From NCBI GenBank assembly GCA_949825065.1, contig OX463866.1, positions 3,472,409-3,536,408 on the forward strand: DNA of 64,000 nt. The letters run 5' to 3'. This DNA comes from Odontocerum albicorne (lineage: Eukaryota; Arthropoda; Insecta; Trichoptera; Odontoceridae). Below, in pieces: positions 41,860 through 53,879 of the stretch (the first letter of the stretch is position 1; every line of letters begins with the position of its first letter). The notes beneath the pieces were generated by a model that did not search any database, was not told the DNA's origin, and was given only the letters and a program-made list of their open reading frames with translations. Position numbers and translations under genes: made by a program.

Positions 41860-43490
41860 GACATACATACATTCATCCCTAGTCACATCCATTCCGTATT
41901 TTATTATACGTCGTTACCCTTATATATCCTTCCAAATACACGCATTTCTTCACCATTTTTTTCATTTTACATACATTCATCCCTAGTCACATCCATTCCG
42001 TATTTTGTTATCCGTTGTTACCCCATATATTGTATTATTTCAAATAAATGCATTTTCTCAGCATTTATTCATTCTATATACATTCATCCCTAGTCACATC
42101 CATTCCGTATTTTGTATCCGTTGTTACCCCATATATTGTATTATTTCAAATAAATGCATTTTCTCAGCATGTATTAATTCTATATACATTCATCCCTAGT
42201 CACATCCATTCCGTATTTTGTTATTCGTTGTTACCCCATATATTGTATCATTTCAAATAAATGCATTTTCTCAGCATTTATTCATTCTATTTACATTCAT
42301 CCCTAGTCACATCCATTCCGTATTTTGTTATCCGTTGTTACCCCATATATTGTATCATTTCAAATAAATGCATTTTCTCAGCATTTATTCATTCTACATA
42401 CATACATCCCTAGTCATATCCATTCCGTATTTTGTTATCCGTTGTTACCCCATATATTGTATTATTTCAAATAAATGCATTTTCTCAGCATGTATTCATT
42501 CTATATACATTCATCCCTAGTCACATCCATTCCGTATTTTGTTATTCGTTGTTACCCCATATATTGTATCATTTCAAATAAATGCATTTTCTCAGCATTT
42601 ATTCATTCTATATACATTCATCCCTAGTCACATCCATTCCGTATTTTGTTATCCGTTGTTACCCCATATATTGTATCATTTCAAATAAATGCATTTTCTC
42701 AGCATTTATTCATTCTATATACATTCATCCCTAGTCACATCCATTCCGTATTTTGTTATCCGTTGTTACCCCATATATTGTATTATTTCAAATAAATGCA
42801 TTTTCTCAGCATGTATTCATTCTATATACATTCATCCCTAGTCACATCCATTCCGTATTTTGTTATCCGTTGTTACCCCATATATTGTATCATTTCAAAT
42901 AAATGCATTTTCTCAGCATTTATTCATTCTATTTACATTCATCCCTAGTCACATCCATTCCGTATTTTGTTATCCGTTGTTACCCCATATATTGTATTAT
43001 TTCAAATAAATGCATTTTCTCAGCATGTATTCATTCTATATACATTCATCCCTAGTCACATCCATTCCGTATTTTGTTATCCGTTGTTACCCCATATATT
43101 GTATCATTTCAAATAAATGCATTTTCTCAGCATTTATTCATTCTATATACATTCATCCCTAGTCACATCCATTCCGTATTTTGTTATCCGTTGTTACCCC
43201 ATATATTGTATTATTTCAAATAAATGCATTTTCTCAGCATGTATTCATTCTATATACATTCATCCCTAGTCACATCCATTCCGTATTTTGTTATCCGTTG
43301 TTACCTCATATATTGTATTATTTCAAATAAATGCATTTTCTCAGCATGTATTCATTCTATATACATTCATCCCTAGTCACATCCATTCCGTATTTTGTTA
43401 TCCGTTGTTACCCCATATGTTGTATTATTTCAAATAAATGCATTTTCTCAGCATGTATTCATTCTATGTACATTCATCCCTAGTCACATT
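41860..43490 (-). repeat. 107-bp satellite-like array, about 15 copies, derived from R3
   Basis: Unit CATTCATCCCTAGTCACATC, CATTCCGTATTTTGTTATCC, GTTGTTACCCCATATATTGT, then ATTTCAAATAAATGC and CTCAGCATTTATTCATTC. Copies are highly similar and alternate between GCATTTATTC and GCATGTATTC. The complement aligns with the R3 coding segment ALRRI.G.TMYDRIRNE.IRDEC, which also underlies the array at 19391-20370. Confidence 0.95.
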
Positions 43491-43559
43491 CATTCCATTC
43501 CGTTGCTACCCCGTATATTATCCTAAATACACGAATTTCTTTAGTATTTTTTGTTTTTT

Positions 43560-44335
43560 TCATCTTCCACATTTCACTCTTATAAATCAAAAATAGTTCT
43601 AAAATACTGTTGTGAAAAACCCTATACAGTAAAAAATATAATAGGTCTTTTTATAAAAGCCGAAAGGACCTCGTGTCCTTGTAAAGATTTCAGAACAGTT
43701 TGTATACTCCCTGGTTCCTTTTGAGACCTTCCCTCTCCTGTAAACCAAACATACATGTATAGAATTCCCCCCAGCTTGACATGATGTGTCGTATCCAACA
43801 CCCTCTTGAGGTATGTAAGCCTTTTTAGACTCTCACCTTCCGGAAAGAGGGTCTAAACGGGGTGGAAGTGTCTATAGAGGCATTTGGGTTTCCATTTGGC
43901 AGTATCTTCGGGTTAAGTCAACCGTCATGGGAAATCCCCCAGAGCTCAGGTGTGCAAGTTTGATCATTTTATCTTATGAAAATTTTACACAAATCATCAA
44001 AGGCTGGTTAGTGATAGTTGCGGTGTGCTAGTGCCAACCTTGATATATAGAGGGGAAGCATAAACATTGAAAGGGTGAGATAAGAGCAAAATTAACGTGA
44101 TTAAAATTAATTTATAACTATTTTTTAAACAAATGAAATAAACAAACAAATGTGCATTAATTAATCATTTAAGAAGAATGATGTCTGAAAGTAAATTAAA
44201 ATTTATGTTATGTATGAAAAAAAGGCGACGGTATTTAATATCCAAAAACTAACCTTTATTTTTTTTTCACTTCAGATAACAGTAGCAAAAATAACAATAG
44301 ATAATAGTGTGTTGTAAGAGAGATATGTGTATGAT
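43560..44335. other. Non-coding DNA, no gene seen
   Basis: 43560-43635 is the end of the R3 flank. 43640-43980 is GC-richer, matches nothing else here, and contains CTTCCGGAAAGAG. The rest is AT-rich. Confidence 0.3.
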
Positions 44336-44339
44336 AAGA

Positions 44340-45362
44340 TTAACCTTTCCCTTCCGGTGCTAAAAAAAAGTTTCGCGCGTTCCGGTGCTGTGTATTCAAT
44401 ACACATCGATACACATGTAAAAAATGAGCGATTTAAAATCGGAAAAATAAGAATATTAAAAGCCAATCGTTTAAATTAATTAAATTTGAAGTAAAAAGTG
44501 ATAATATTTGAAATTTAATTGCTGAAAACATGAAGAAACATCGGCCAACGTTCACAAAACGGGTGCAGATACCACCTCGTATGGATTCCCGCGAGCTACT
44601 GAGACGGGACTCGGAACACTAACATTGTGTTTGTTATACCTCGAAGGAAGAACAACTGCGAACTGAGATTATATTTCTTGCGTTCCCATATACCGAAGTA
44701 GAATGAGAGTGAGACGTGAATAGCGTCGCTTCTTCACCCATAGCGGTTTTTTTAGAATTAATATACCTACGTCATACACTGGCACACGTTTGATTGTATT
44801 GGTGAATTTATTCCCGATTTTCACAAAATATCTCTACGGTCGTCCCTGAATATTGTCAACACGCACGGTCAACGACCGACGAAACGACCTTCGGATATGT
44901 CCAAAGGTTGCATACCAGAACATTGATATTGTTTACCCGCAAATACTATTTACGATACATTCCACAGTAGAAAGAGAACGCATCGCACTGTCTCGCCGTT
45001 TTCGCCAACAAATTATCTACCCACAATATTATTCGCGACGTCTGCGACCATCTCTGCACGCACAGGAGTGAGATAAAAATATATTGCGGGCGCACTCACG
45101 CGCCCCGTTCTGAATTGTATAAATACCTACTTACCGATAAATAAAGCATCATTTGACCATTCATCACTGTTTACTATTCATTGATTATTCACTCTCACTT
45201 TCCGCATTGCTAATCGACGTATTTTATTTTAAATACCAAACAATCAAAATCATCATCGCGTCCTCCAAGGACATACGCTAATATTTATTATATTTCTAGA
45301 GATATTAAAGTTTTTTAGAAGTAATGTGTATTAGTTACACATCACAGGGAAGGAAGGGTTAA
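44340..45362 (-). mobile_element. TTAA-1 MITE, copy 5, carrying an LTR insertion
   Basis: TTAACCTTTCCCTTCCGGTG at the left and CACAGGGAAGGAAGGGTTAA at the right, with LTR sequence at 44834-45290 and about 100 bp of the MITE lost. It is inserted at a TTAA within an R3 coding frame: DKI..NAVEM reads across once it is removed. Confidence 0.8.
44834..45290 (+). mobile_element. Solo-LTR-like insertion inside TTAA-1
   Basis: TACGGTCGTCCCTGAATATT, GCACGGTCAACGACCGAC, TTGTATAAATACCTAC (TATA-like) and AATAAAGCATC, ending ACATACGCTA. It lacks the first about 10 bases of the LTR and has no clear target duplication because MITE sequence was lost. Confidence 0.65.
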
Positions 45363-45715
45363 TGCTGTGGAGATGGGTACACTAAGAACAATTTGTGGAA
45401 TGCCAATGTTTGAAAGAAACCGGAATAAATACAATATATTAGAAATTAATGCAAGGATAAAATAATCGTTTTAAGTAAGACGTTGAACGGAGTTTTAAGA
45501 TAGTTTGGACATGTGAAAAGAATGACTAAGTGAGTGTACAAATCAAAAGTGAAACGTGTACGTGGAAGAGATAGAGCTAAGAAAACGTGGCTGGATCAAG
45601 TGGGCCAGATTTAAAAAAAAAAGGTAAAGTGAAAAATATGAATAATGGAGGATGGCGCATGACGAGATGTGTAAATCAGGACGAGGCAAAATATTGAAGA
45701 TATGTTCTCTCTGGC
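45363..45715 (+). pseudogene. LINE R3, C-terminal fragment
   Basis: AVEMGTLRTICGMPMFERNR, then RFGHVKRMTK and RVRGRDRAKKTWLDQVGQI, ending near NNGGWRMTRC. One strand of a head-to-head pair with 45730-46190. Confidence 0.7.
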
Positions 45716-45729
45716 AACCCACTACATGT

Positions 45730-46190
45730 ATGTACAAACATATCATCACAGAGAGGACAGAGCGCCACATTTTCCTATCTCGACACAGCTTTAACCTCTT
45801 CTACATCCATACAACTTCTTCGATTTCTCTGATTTTCTACGTTTCATTCTTTCAAAATATAATTCACTTGATCTAACCACACTTTCATTGGTCTTCCTCT
45901 CGCCGTATTTCACTCACATTTGCACTTTATATCTGTTTTGTTAATATTTCTTCATTCATTCGTTCCACATGTCCAAACTATCTTAAAGTGTTCTTTCTCG
46001 TCTTAATATTAACACATTCATCATTTATCACTTTATTCATTCTGCATCATGTCATACATTGCCACTCCATGAATTATTCTCAATTCACACATATCTACGT
46101 TACAGCATTTATTCGCCTCCTCTCAACCTTATTTACGTCCACGTTTCATTCCCATAGATCGAAGTTGGCACCAATATACTTTCATGAACT
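45730..46190 (-). pseudogene. LINE R3, C-terminal fragment, opposite orientation
   Basis: Antisense R3 from CAGAGAGGACAGAGCGCC to AGATCGAAGTTGGCACC. With the previous feature it forms an imperfect inverted pair of LINE fragments. Confidence 0.7.
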
Positions 46191-46194
46191 TTTT

Positions 46195-46445
46195 TTTTAT
46201 TTATTTTACACATGACAAGAAATATACATAAATTGCGAAAAAAAAACAGGTAATTTAATTTGGACACATGATTTTAATGGATCTGGGTTTGTTGCCTTTC
46301 ATTTGTCGTGTCCCCAGTAAACTAGGCGTTTGCCTGTATCTCACTGAGGACATATAGCATGAAAAAATAAATCGATACTTCTTTCCGATTTTCGATTATA
46401 TAAAACCCCGTTGCACATTCTCATCAACCTGACAAACAGTGACAC
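46195..46445 (+). mobile_element. CR1-like LINE B, 3' end
   Basis: TTTTACACATGACAAG, ATGGATCTGGGTTTGTTGCC, CGTGTCCCCAGTAAACTAGG and TGAGGACATATAGCATG. A second, partial copy lies at 46605-46715. Confidence 0.7.
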
Positions 46446-46604
46446 TCAATTGCATATGTATACATCACACGAAATCAAACTCCTCACACTTCATCACTCC
46501 AGACAGACCAAAATATTTACTTGATTGATTTCAAACTTTGTCCCTTTGCATTCAAGTCCTTTAATAGGATATATTCATTGTATTTTCCAATCTCTTGTTG
46601 ATTT

Positions 46605-46715
46605 GGACTTTGGAAATTTAATTTGGATGTACAATTTTAATGGATCTGGGTGTGTTGCCTTTAATTTGTCGTGTCCCCTGTAAACTAGGCTTTTGCCTGT
46701 ATCTCACTGAGGACC
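46605..46715 (+). mobile_element. CR1-like LINE B, partial 3' end
   Basis: ATGGATCTGGGTGTGTTGCC, CCCCTGTAAACTAGGC, GTATCTCACTGAGGACC. Cut off and joined to R3 sequence. Confidence 0.65.
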
Positions 46716-46729
46716 ATCACCTTAACAGA

Positions 46730-46905
46730 TTTTGATACTGTCCGGTTCAAGTTTATATGTGTTAGTGCCCCATTAACTTTGTTGCCTGTCGCTACCACAC
46801 GTTTCAATATCCCTCTTGAGTCTTCCATCATCTTAGAAAATGCTACCTAAATAGCAGAATTCCTCAACTTGATCCAATCTTTCATTATTCCTTCATGTAT
46901 CGCGT
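46730..46905 (-). pseudogene. LINE R3 internal fragment
   Basis: GCCCCATTAACTTTGTTGCC, TGTCGCTACCACACG and TCTTCCATCATCTTAGAAA. Complement of the DGRVE.DI.RRV..GNKVNGAL region. It abuts the 25-bp minisatellite. Confidence 0.65.
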
Positions 46906-46909
46906 TTCA

Positions 46910-48165
46910 TTTTCCTTTTACACTTTTCTATCACCATGACTTTTACACTTTCCTATCACCATGACTTTTACACTTTCCTATCACCATGACTTTTACACTT
47001 TTCTATCACCATGACTTTTACACTTTTCTATCACCATGATTTTTACACTTTTATATCACCATGACTTTTTTTACACTTTCCTATCACCATGACTTTTACA
47101 CTTTTCTATACCATGACTTTTATAATTTCCTATCATCATGACTTTTATACTTTTCTATCACCATGACTTTTACACATTCGTATCACCATGACTTTTACAC
47201 TTTCCTATCACCATGACTTTTACACTTTTCTATACCATGACTTTTATACTTTCCTATCATCATGACTTTTACACTTTTCTATCACCATGACTTTTATACA
47301 TTCCTATCACCATGACTTTTACACATTCCTATCACCATGTCTTTTACACATTTCTATCACCATGACTATTACACTTTCCTATCACCATGACTTTTATACT
47401 TTCCTATCACCATGACTTTTACACTTTCCTATCACCATGACTTTTATACTTTCCTATCACCATGACTTTTACACTTTCCTATCACCATGACTTTTACACT
47501 TTCCTATCTCCATGACTTTTATACTTTTCTATCACCATGACTTTTACACTTTTCTATCACCATGACTTTTACACTTTTCTATCACCATGACTTTTTTTAC
47601 ACTTTCCTATCACCATGACTTTTACACTTTTCTATACCATGACTTTTATAATTTCCTATCATCATGACTTTTACACTTTTCTATCACCATGACTTTTATA
47701 CATTCCTATCACCATGACTTTTACACATTCCTATCACCATGTCTTTTACACATTTCTATCACCATGACTATTACACTTTCCTATCACCATGACTTTTACA
47801 ATTTTCTATCACCATAACTTTTACACTTTCCTATCACCATGACTTTTATACTTTCCTATCACCATGACTTTTACACTTTCCTATCACCATGACTTTTACA
47901 CTTTCCTATCTCCATGACTTTTATACTTTTCTATCACCATGACTTTTACACTTTTCTATCACCATGACTTTTACATTTTTCTATCACAATGACTTTTACA
48001 CTTTCCTATCACCATGACTTTTATATTTTCCTATCACCGTGACTTTTACACTTTTCTATCACCATGACTTTTACACTATCCTATCACCATGACTTTTACA
48101 CTTTCCTATCTCCATGACTTTTATACTTTTCTATCACCATGACTTTTACACTTTTCTATCGTTAT
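46910..48165. repeat. 25-bp minisatellite, about 50 copies, with 526-bp higher-order repeat
   Basis: Unit ACTTTTACACTTTCCTATCA then CCATG. A distinctive run (expanded T tract, a shortened TATACCATG unit, ATCATCATG unit) at 47063 recurs in the same order at 47589, a 526-bp offset, showing duplication of a block of about 21 units. Confidence 0.95.
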
Positions 48166-48169
48166 TTCT

Positions 48170-48590
48170 TTAGATTAATGTATAAACCCGTGTATCAAAA
48201 TAATGAAGTATTAATATCTCTCAAGTTTTCGCGCTAAATCTGCAACAGGAAATACAGTTTTCAAACAGGAAATAGATTTATCTTTACGCATACAAGTGCA
48301 CAACATGTACGTAGGTCCCTACGAACAAGAATAAAGTGTTGTTTTGATTAAATGCCGCAATGCTACAGCCACCCAGCAGAGCGCTGCAGTGGATTCGAGC
48401 CGAAAATAGTGACGATTATAATTGCTCGGCACAATAAAACACTTGTCAACACGCTGTTACACCCCGGGGCTGCCCGGAGCCTCCCTCGTAGAGCCTCCCC
48501 AGCCCGCTACACTTCCGGGTACAAAGCCTCACTATATTCCTACTTCCTGGTAGGGGTGACAGAATAGTTTGAACTCATTGCGATTGTTTT
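48170..48590. other. Non-coding DNA with GC-rich patch
   Basis: 48440-48540 is GC-rich with CACCCCGGGGCTGCCCGGAG. ORFs here have no domain I recognise. Could be part of a single-copy LTR or host DNA. Confidence 0.3.
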
Positions 48591-48594
48591 ACAC

Positions 48595-48705
48595 TATTGT
48601 TGTACTATATACAGCACAATGTGACGGACTTATTGTCATGTGATTTCTAACCAACTTAAAATATGTAAAAGAACCATTGAGTGAAAAACAGACAGGATTT
48701 ACACC
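48595..48705 (-). repeat. SINE-A tail fragment
   Basis: TGTACTATATACAGCACAAT, GTGACGGACTTATTGTCATG and the start of the body. A full copy follows. Confidence 0.5.
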
Positions 48706-48764
48706 ACTCAAGCAAATACTCCAGAAATGTATTTATTTATTTTAATCATAATAAACACATTATA

Positions 48765-48975
48765 CTGTATTACATTTTCATTGTATTCAGCACAATCTGG
48801 CGGGCTTATTACCATGTGGCAATCTCTTCCAAACAATCAAAAATATGTTTAAAAAACCTTAAGTGAAAATCATACTGAAATCCTTTTTGGAAAAAATCTG
48901 GGTTCCAGCGAGATTCGAACCCACAACCTTTGAGCTAGGAGACAGGCGTCTTACCAACTAGGCTACAGAGGTCGT
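48765..48975 (-). repeat. SINE-A, nearly full length
   Basis: Tail CACAATCTGGCGGGCTTATT and ACCATGTGGCAATCTCTTCC, then the body, then the head complement: GGTTCCAGCGAGATTCGAAC (B box), AGACAGGCGTCTTACCAACT and AGGCTACAGAGGTCG (A box). Confidence 0.8.
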
Positions 48976-49094
48976 CACACGACTTAATTGCACTAATTAT
49001 ATATATTTTACAGCTTTACGCTCTGTATAAAAATCATTCTAAAAAAATGTGTTTTTCAACTAAGTACATTCTATAACTCAAAAGTTATTCTAAA

Positions 49095-49638
49095 GGGTCA
49101 TTCAAATTGAGCGTTTTTTTTTAATTCTTAGATAAAACACATATAGCGTTGCAAACGTGCCTGGGTCTTGTGACATTTGCGAAGTGTAATGTATGACATT
49201 TAAAAAGAGTCGTATACAATACAACAACGCGTTCAAATTGTTGAATTATTTTATGTATTGTAATCTCCGGAAACGGTGATGTTAATTGGCCACCAAGATC
49301 ATGTGATCTGACACCGTTGGACTATTTTCTCTGGGGTTACGTGAACAGCCAGGTCTATAAGAATGACCGCCGATCAATTCCTGAGCTGAAGGACGAAATT
49401 ATTCGCGTTATTGGTGAGTTAGAACCGGAATTATACCAAAATGTCATCGAAAATTTTGACAAAAGAGTGGACATCTGTGGAGCTGCAGGAGGTGGACATT
49501 TGGCGGAAATTGTTTTTTTTTTGTGTTTAAATGTCATACATTATACGTCAATGACAAATAAAAAGTTTTTTTGAAATCAAAAGCAAATTGTGTGTTTTAT
49601 TCAAGAATTAAAAAAAAACCGCTCAATTTGAAAGATCC
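49095..49638 (+). mobile_element. mariner deletion derivative M1, opposite orientation
   Basis: Starts GGGTCATTCAAATTGAGCG, ends CGCTCAATTTGAAAGATCC. The plus strand keeps LDYFLWGYVNSQVYKNDRRS, IPELKDEIIRVIGELEPELY and KRVDICGAAGGGH in one 85-codon frame. Confidence 0.85.
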
Positions 49639-49639
49639 T

Positions 49640-50060
49640 TTTCAACATAGGTTCCCGACCTTTAATAACCTTTCTTTCCCTTTCCAGAAAAAAAACAAAC
49701 TTAACACTCCCCTAGAAATCTACCTTTTTCAAGCAAACATACAAAAGATACAGTGACAAATGTACGTTCGTTTGTGTATCTATACGTTCTACGACATAGT
49801 AAAGAAAAATGTCGTAAATAAGACACCTTGAAGCTTGAAATAATAAAATAACTTTTAAAATAAACCATAGTAACATTCGTATTACACACAGAAAATTTAG
49901 ATAACGAAGGATAACAGAGCCAATCTAAATTAGATTCATAAATTTCACCTATTTATAATATCGTATTGTGAACATGTCATTACATGCACATACTATATTC
50001 CTTCCGATCCATGCTAGACTCCCCGACAATGCGAGATACACTCGCCTGCCAACACTTCCT
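49640..50060. other. AT-rich non-coding DNA
   Basis: No gene or repeat copy recognised. Confidence 0.3.
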
Positions 50061-50062
50061 TG

Positions 50063-50286
50063 TTAACACTTGCCCCCCTGTGATGGATAGTGAGTGACCA
50101 GGACTTATATTTTATTTGATTATTCGACGTTTTAATACACAATAAAATATTTTTTATATCTAATTACAAAAAAATAACCTAGCAGATTTTGCATAATTTT
50201 AAATTAAAATAAACATTTTTCTCTGGACGCTTAGCGTCCAGCACCGTGGCTGGCGGATTTTTTTAGCACAGTAAGGCAAGTGTTAA
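50063..50286. mobile_element. TTAA-4 MITE, 224 bp
   Basis: TTAACACTTGCCCCCCTGTG at the left; from the right TTAACACTTGCCTTACTGTG. Near its right end it has the palindrome CTGGACGC-TTA-GCGTCCAG (50222-50240) and GGATTTTTTTAGCACAG, a block also found at the right end of TTAA-1. No ORF. Confidence 0.75.
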
Positions 50287-50394
50287 GGCCTTTCGGCGTA
50301 CTTAACCACTGATCGGTTATACCTCGCATTTTAAATGTTGATTTAGAAAATAAAGTACTTTCTATGTCATGAACTTTACGTTACTCAACATATG

Positions 50395-50940
50395 AACTCC
50401 CTCTTATCTCGCCAAAAAATTTCAGCGTCTTTCCGATCATGGACTAACGCTATACTCAAACAGAGATTGTATATTAGCCTTTCCAGTTCACCGCTCTAAT
50501 TTTTTTTACGTCGTCCTTTACTGTCCATGCAGTGAGACTCTGGAATCAGTTACAAACCAATATAAGACTTGCTCCGTCCTTGGCATGCTTTAAGGAGCGA
50601 CTGAGAAAAAAAAACTCTTCATTTCTTGTCAATAATATATCGTGTTTCATTCCTGATTTTCCTTTCCTCTCCACCATTCCTTCCTTTCCTTTTGATTGAT
50701 GATATCTCACTTTATATGAAAAGGAATGTTTGGGTGATTGTCCGTCTTTGTGGGGTTTATGGGCATATGCTCACGTATGTGTTCATAGATTTCGTGGGGA
50801 TGGATAGTCATTTGAATGTTTTTGCGACCATGTAATCTGTTTCATTTACGTTTGTCTGGTTGGTTTGAAAAGATTGCCGCCTGGCAATAAGCCCGCCAGA
50901 TTATATTTGCAATAAAAGTGTTGAATTAAGAAAAAAATAA
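50395..50940 (+). mobile_element. CR1-like LINE A, 3' end
   Basis: Starts at CTCTTATCTCGCC, passes the ORF end (frame broken near AAAAAAAACTC), 3' UTR, and the hairpin TTGCCGCCTGGCAA near 50875. A second copy follows 135 bp later in the same orientation. Confidence 0.85.
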
Positions 50941-51074
50941 GCACGTACCAACGGTTTCTTAATTTTTTCTTACCTTATCTTCTTTCTCTATGCTTCCACC
51001 GTCGCCTTATTATTATTCAGCACCCTCCAATTGCACCCAAGACCACTTCCGCCCCCCTGGATCGTTTCAGTGTG

Positions 51075-51630
51075 ACCACTTAATACTGTCTCTATTGTAT
51101 AACATCCTTAACTGTCCCGCCGCCCTCTCTTATCTCGCCGAAAATTTTCAGCGTCTCTCCAATCATGGATTAGCGCTACTCTCAAATAAAGATTGTTTAT
51201 TGGCCTTTCTAGTTCACCGCTCCTCTTTCTTTACGTCGTCCTTTACTGTCCATGCAGTGAGACTCTGGAATCAGTAACAAACCAATTTAAGACTCGCTCC
51301 GTCCTTGGCATGCTTTAAGAAGCGACTGAAAAAAAACTCTTAATTTCTAGTCAGTAAAATAACGTGTTTCATTCCTGATTTTTCTTTTCCTTTCCTCTCC
51401 ACCATCCCTTCCTTTCCTTTTGATTGACGATATCTCACTTTATATGAAAAGGAATGTTTGGGTGATTGTCCGTCTTTGTGGGGTTTATGGGCGTATGCTC
51501 ACGTATGTGTTCATGAATTTCATGAGGATGGATAATCATTTGAATGTTTTTGCGACCATGTAACTTGTTTCATTTGCGTTTGTCTAGTTGGTTGGAAAAG
51601 ATTGCCACAGTGTTGAATAAATAAATAAAT
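51075..51630 (+). mobile_element. CR1-like LINE A, 3' end, second of a pair
   Basis: CDHLILSLLYNILNCPAALS, SSFTVHAVRLWNQ, then the 3' UTR. The tail is shortened: after GATTGCCACAG it goes directly to TGTTGAATAAATAAATAAAT, so the GGCAATAAGCCC half of the hairpin is deleted. Confidence 0.85.
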
Positions 51631-51908
51631 GGCTGAATCGACTAAAGAATGGTTGTTTAATTTTTTTCATATATTTTAAATACTGATTAATATTTCCACT
51701 GACCTGCTGACATGATGGAACTGTGTATGAGACGACATTGATAATTAAGATTTTAATCCTTGGCATTATTTATAAATTGTATATTGTGTGTAAAAATCAT
51801 GACTTAAGTCGAGAAAGAGTTTTTTTCAAACAAAAACTCCGGCAGTGACTGGAAGTGTTAGCCAGAAGGTGGTCTCCAGCTAGGTGCATAGATCAAATCA
51901 AAGAGATG

Positions 51909-52388
51909 TGTAGGGACTACGGTCGTCCCTGAATATTGTCAACACGCACGGTCAACGACCGACGAAACGACCTTCGGACATGTCCAAAGGTCGCATACCA
52001 GAACATTGATATTGTTTACCCGAAAATACTATTTACGATACATTCCACAGTAGAAAGAGAACGCATCGCGTTGTCTCGCCGTTTCGCCAACAAATTATCT
52101 ACCCACAATATTATTCGCGACGTCTGCAATATTTCGATCGACCACCTCGTCACGCACAGAGGGAGATAAAAATATATTGTGGGCGCACTCACGCGCCCCG
52201 TTCTGAAATGTATATATACCTACTTATCGATAAATAAAGAATCACTTATTATTAATCATTTGACCATTCATTGTTGTTTACTATTCATTGATTGTTCACT
52301 CTCACTTTCCGCATTGCTAATCGACGTATTTTATTTTAAATACCAAACAATCAAAATCATCAGCACGTCCAACAAGGACATTCGCTAA
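51909..52388 (+). mobile_element. Solo LTR, 480 bp, 5-bp target duplication
   Basis: AGATG flanks at 51904-51908 and 52389-52393. Starts TGTAGGGACTACGGTCG, ends GACATTCGCTAA. TATA-like ATGTATATATACC and AATAAAGAATC are present. The most complete member with the 31303 copy. Confidence 0.7.
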
Positions 52389-52429
52389 AGATGACTAGAT
52401 CCTCATTAAGTACTGGACTCATTCGTCGA

Positions 52430-52765
52430 TAACTTTGTGCTGGGCGCCTGAGGACTGGGAGCGGATGGCTCAAGACCATGAGGGGTGGAGAGCCGTATGT
52501 TCTTGGGATGTTGACGTCTCAGCGGCTAGACGTGTGAGAAACAGTCAGCGCGCTGCGAACATGCGTCAACATGGCCAGGCGGCTCAACAGGGTCCACATG
52601 TCTGTGGCATTTGCGGGAGGGAGTGCGCGTCCAGGATCGGACTGTTCTCTCACTGAAGATCACATGATCGATGTGGGAGAGCGGTTCAGAACTGACGTTG
52701 GATTGGCGAGGGGATCCTCGACTGCGAGACCCGGCAATGATGATGACTGGCTAAAGACAGGGAGG
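52430..52765 (+). pseudogene. LINE R7 C-terminus with zinc finger
   Basis: 73 open codons: DWERMAQDHEGWRAVCSWDV, then HVCGICGRECASRIGLFSH. A C-x2-C-x9-12-H finger preceded by a DREGW-type motif closes the ORF of a group of insect LINEs. A shift follows into DVGERF.TDVGLARGSSTAR. Related antisense pieces are at 14570 and 34400. Confidence 0.7.
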
Positions 52766-52996
52766 AGTGGAGATGAAATATCCAGTCAGTTCTATACTAT
52801 CGTGTAACCATGATACTCAGATCTTAGCAGAACAACGACGAAGAAGAAGATCAAATGTAAAAAGTAAATGAGAATAAGAAGACAATTTTTATAGCGCCGT
52901 TTAAAGAACTCTTTTCATGAGCACTCTAATGCAGGATTCGAACTCATTCAAAAACTTTGATAAGACCTGCCAAAATGGAGTCACTTTACATGTTTT

Positions 52997-53609
52997 CTAA
53001 ACCTTTCCCTTCCTGTGCTAAAAAAATCCGCCCGTTCCATTGTTGTGTATTCAATGCACATATAAAAATGAGCGATTTAAAATCGGAAAAATAATAATAT
53101 TCATAGCCAATCGCTTAAATTAATTAAATTTGAAGTCAAAAGTGATAATAATTGAAATTTAATTGCTAAAAACATAAAAAAAACGTCGGCCAACGTTCAC
53201 AAAACGGGCAAAGCGACCACCTCTACCGAAAACCACCGAACTACTGAGCGAGAGAAGCGAGCGAACTGAGATTCTATTTCTTGCGTTCTCGTATACCGAA
53301 TTAGAGTGAGAATGAGACGTGAATAGGGTCGCTTTCTCCCCCATAGCGGTTTTTTTAAAATGAATATACCTACGTCAGACGCTGGCACACGTTTGATTGT
53401 ATTGGTGAATTTATTCCCGATTTTCACAAAATATCTCTGACGTGGCCGATAAGTGCTAATTACTATTAATATTATTTTGCATTCAATGCGTAAATGTATT
53501 ACGGAGGAATGCCTAAAATCTGAACCCAGTATTTATTATATTTATAGAGATATTAAAGTTTTTAGAAGCAATGTGTACTAGTTACACATCACAGGGAAGG
53601 GAGGGTTAA
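52997..53609 (-). mobile_element. TTAA-1 MITE, copy 6
   Basis: Left site mutated to CTAA, right TTAA intact. ACCTTTCCCTTCCTGTGC at the left, CACAGGGAAGGGAGGGTTAA at the right. Confidence 0.85.
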
Positions 53610-53870
53610 GCAGCACACGCCACTCGTATCTCTGATAATATGAGGCAGACCACTCCACAGCATAGGACCAGCAACGGCGAAAGCTCTATCATAATAATAA
53701 TACTCCACGTACAAATAATACAATACTTCACCCTATTGAATGGATTTTGGACAGCTAATTTATTAGAATATTTCACTCCGAAAGAACATACTTCAGACAG
53801 AGATTGGAAATATACAATGAAGACACCCTATTAAGGGACTTGAATACAAATGGACAAAGTTTAAAATCAA
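53610..53870 (-). pseudogene. CR1-like LINE C, ORF-end fragment
   Basis: AGCAGCACACGCCACTCGTA, GAGGCAGACCACTCCACAGC and GACACCCTATTAAGGGACTT match 59830-60065 and 26480-26745. Confidence 0.6.
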
Positions 53871-53879
53871 TCAAGTGAG

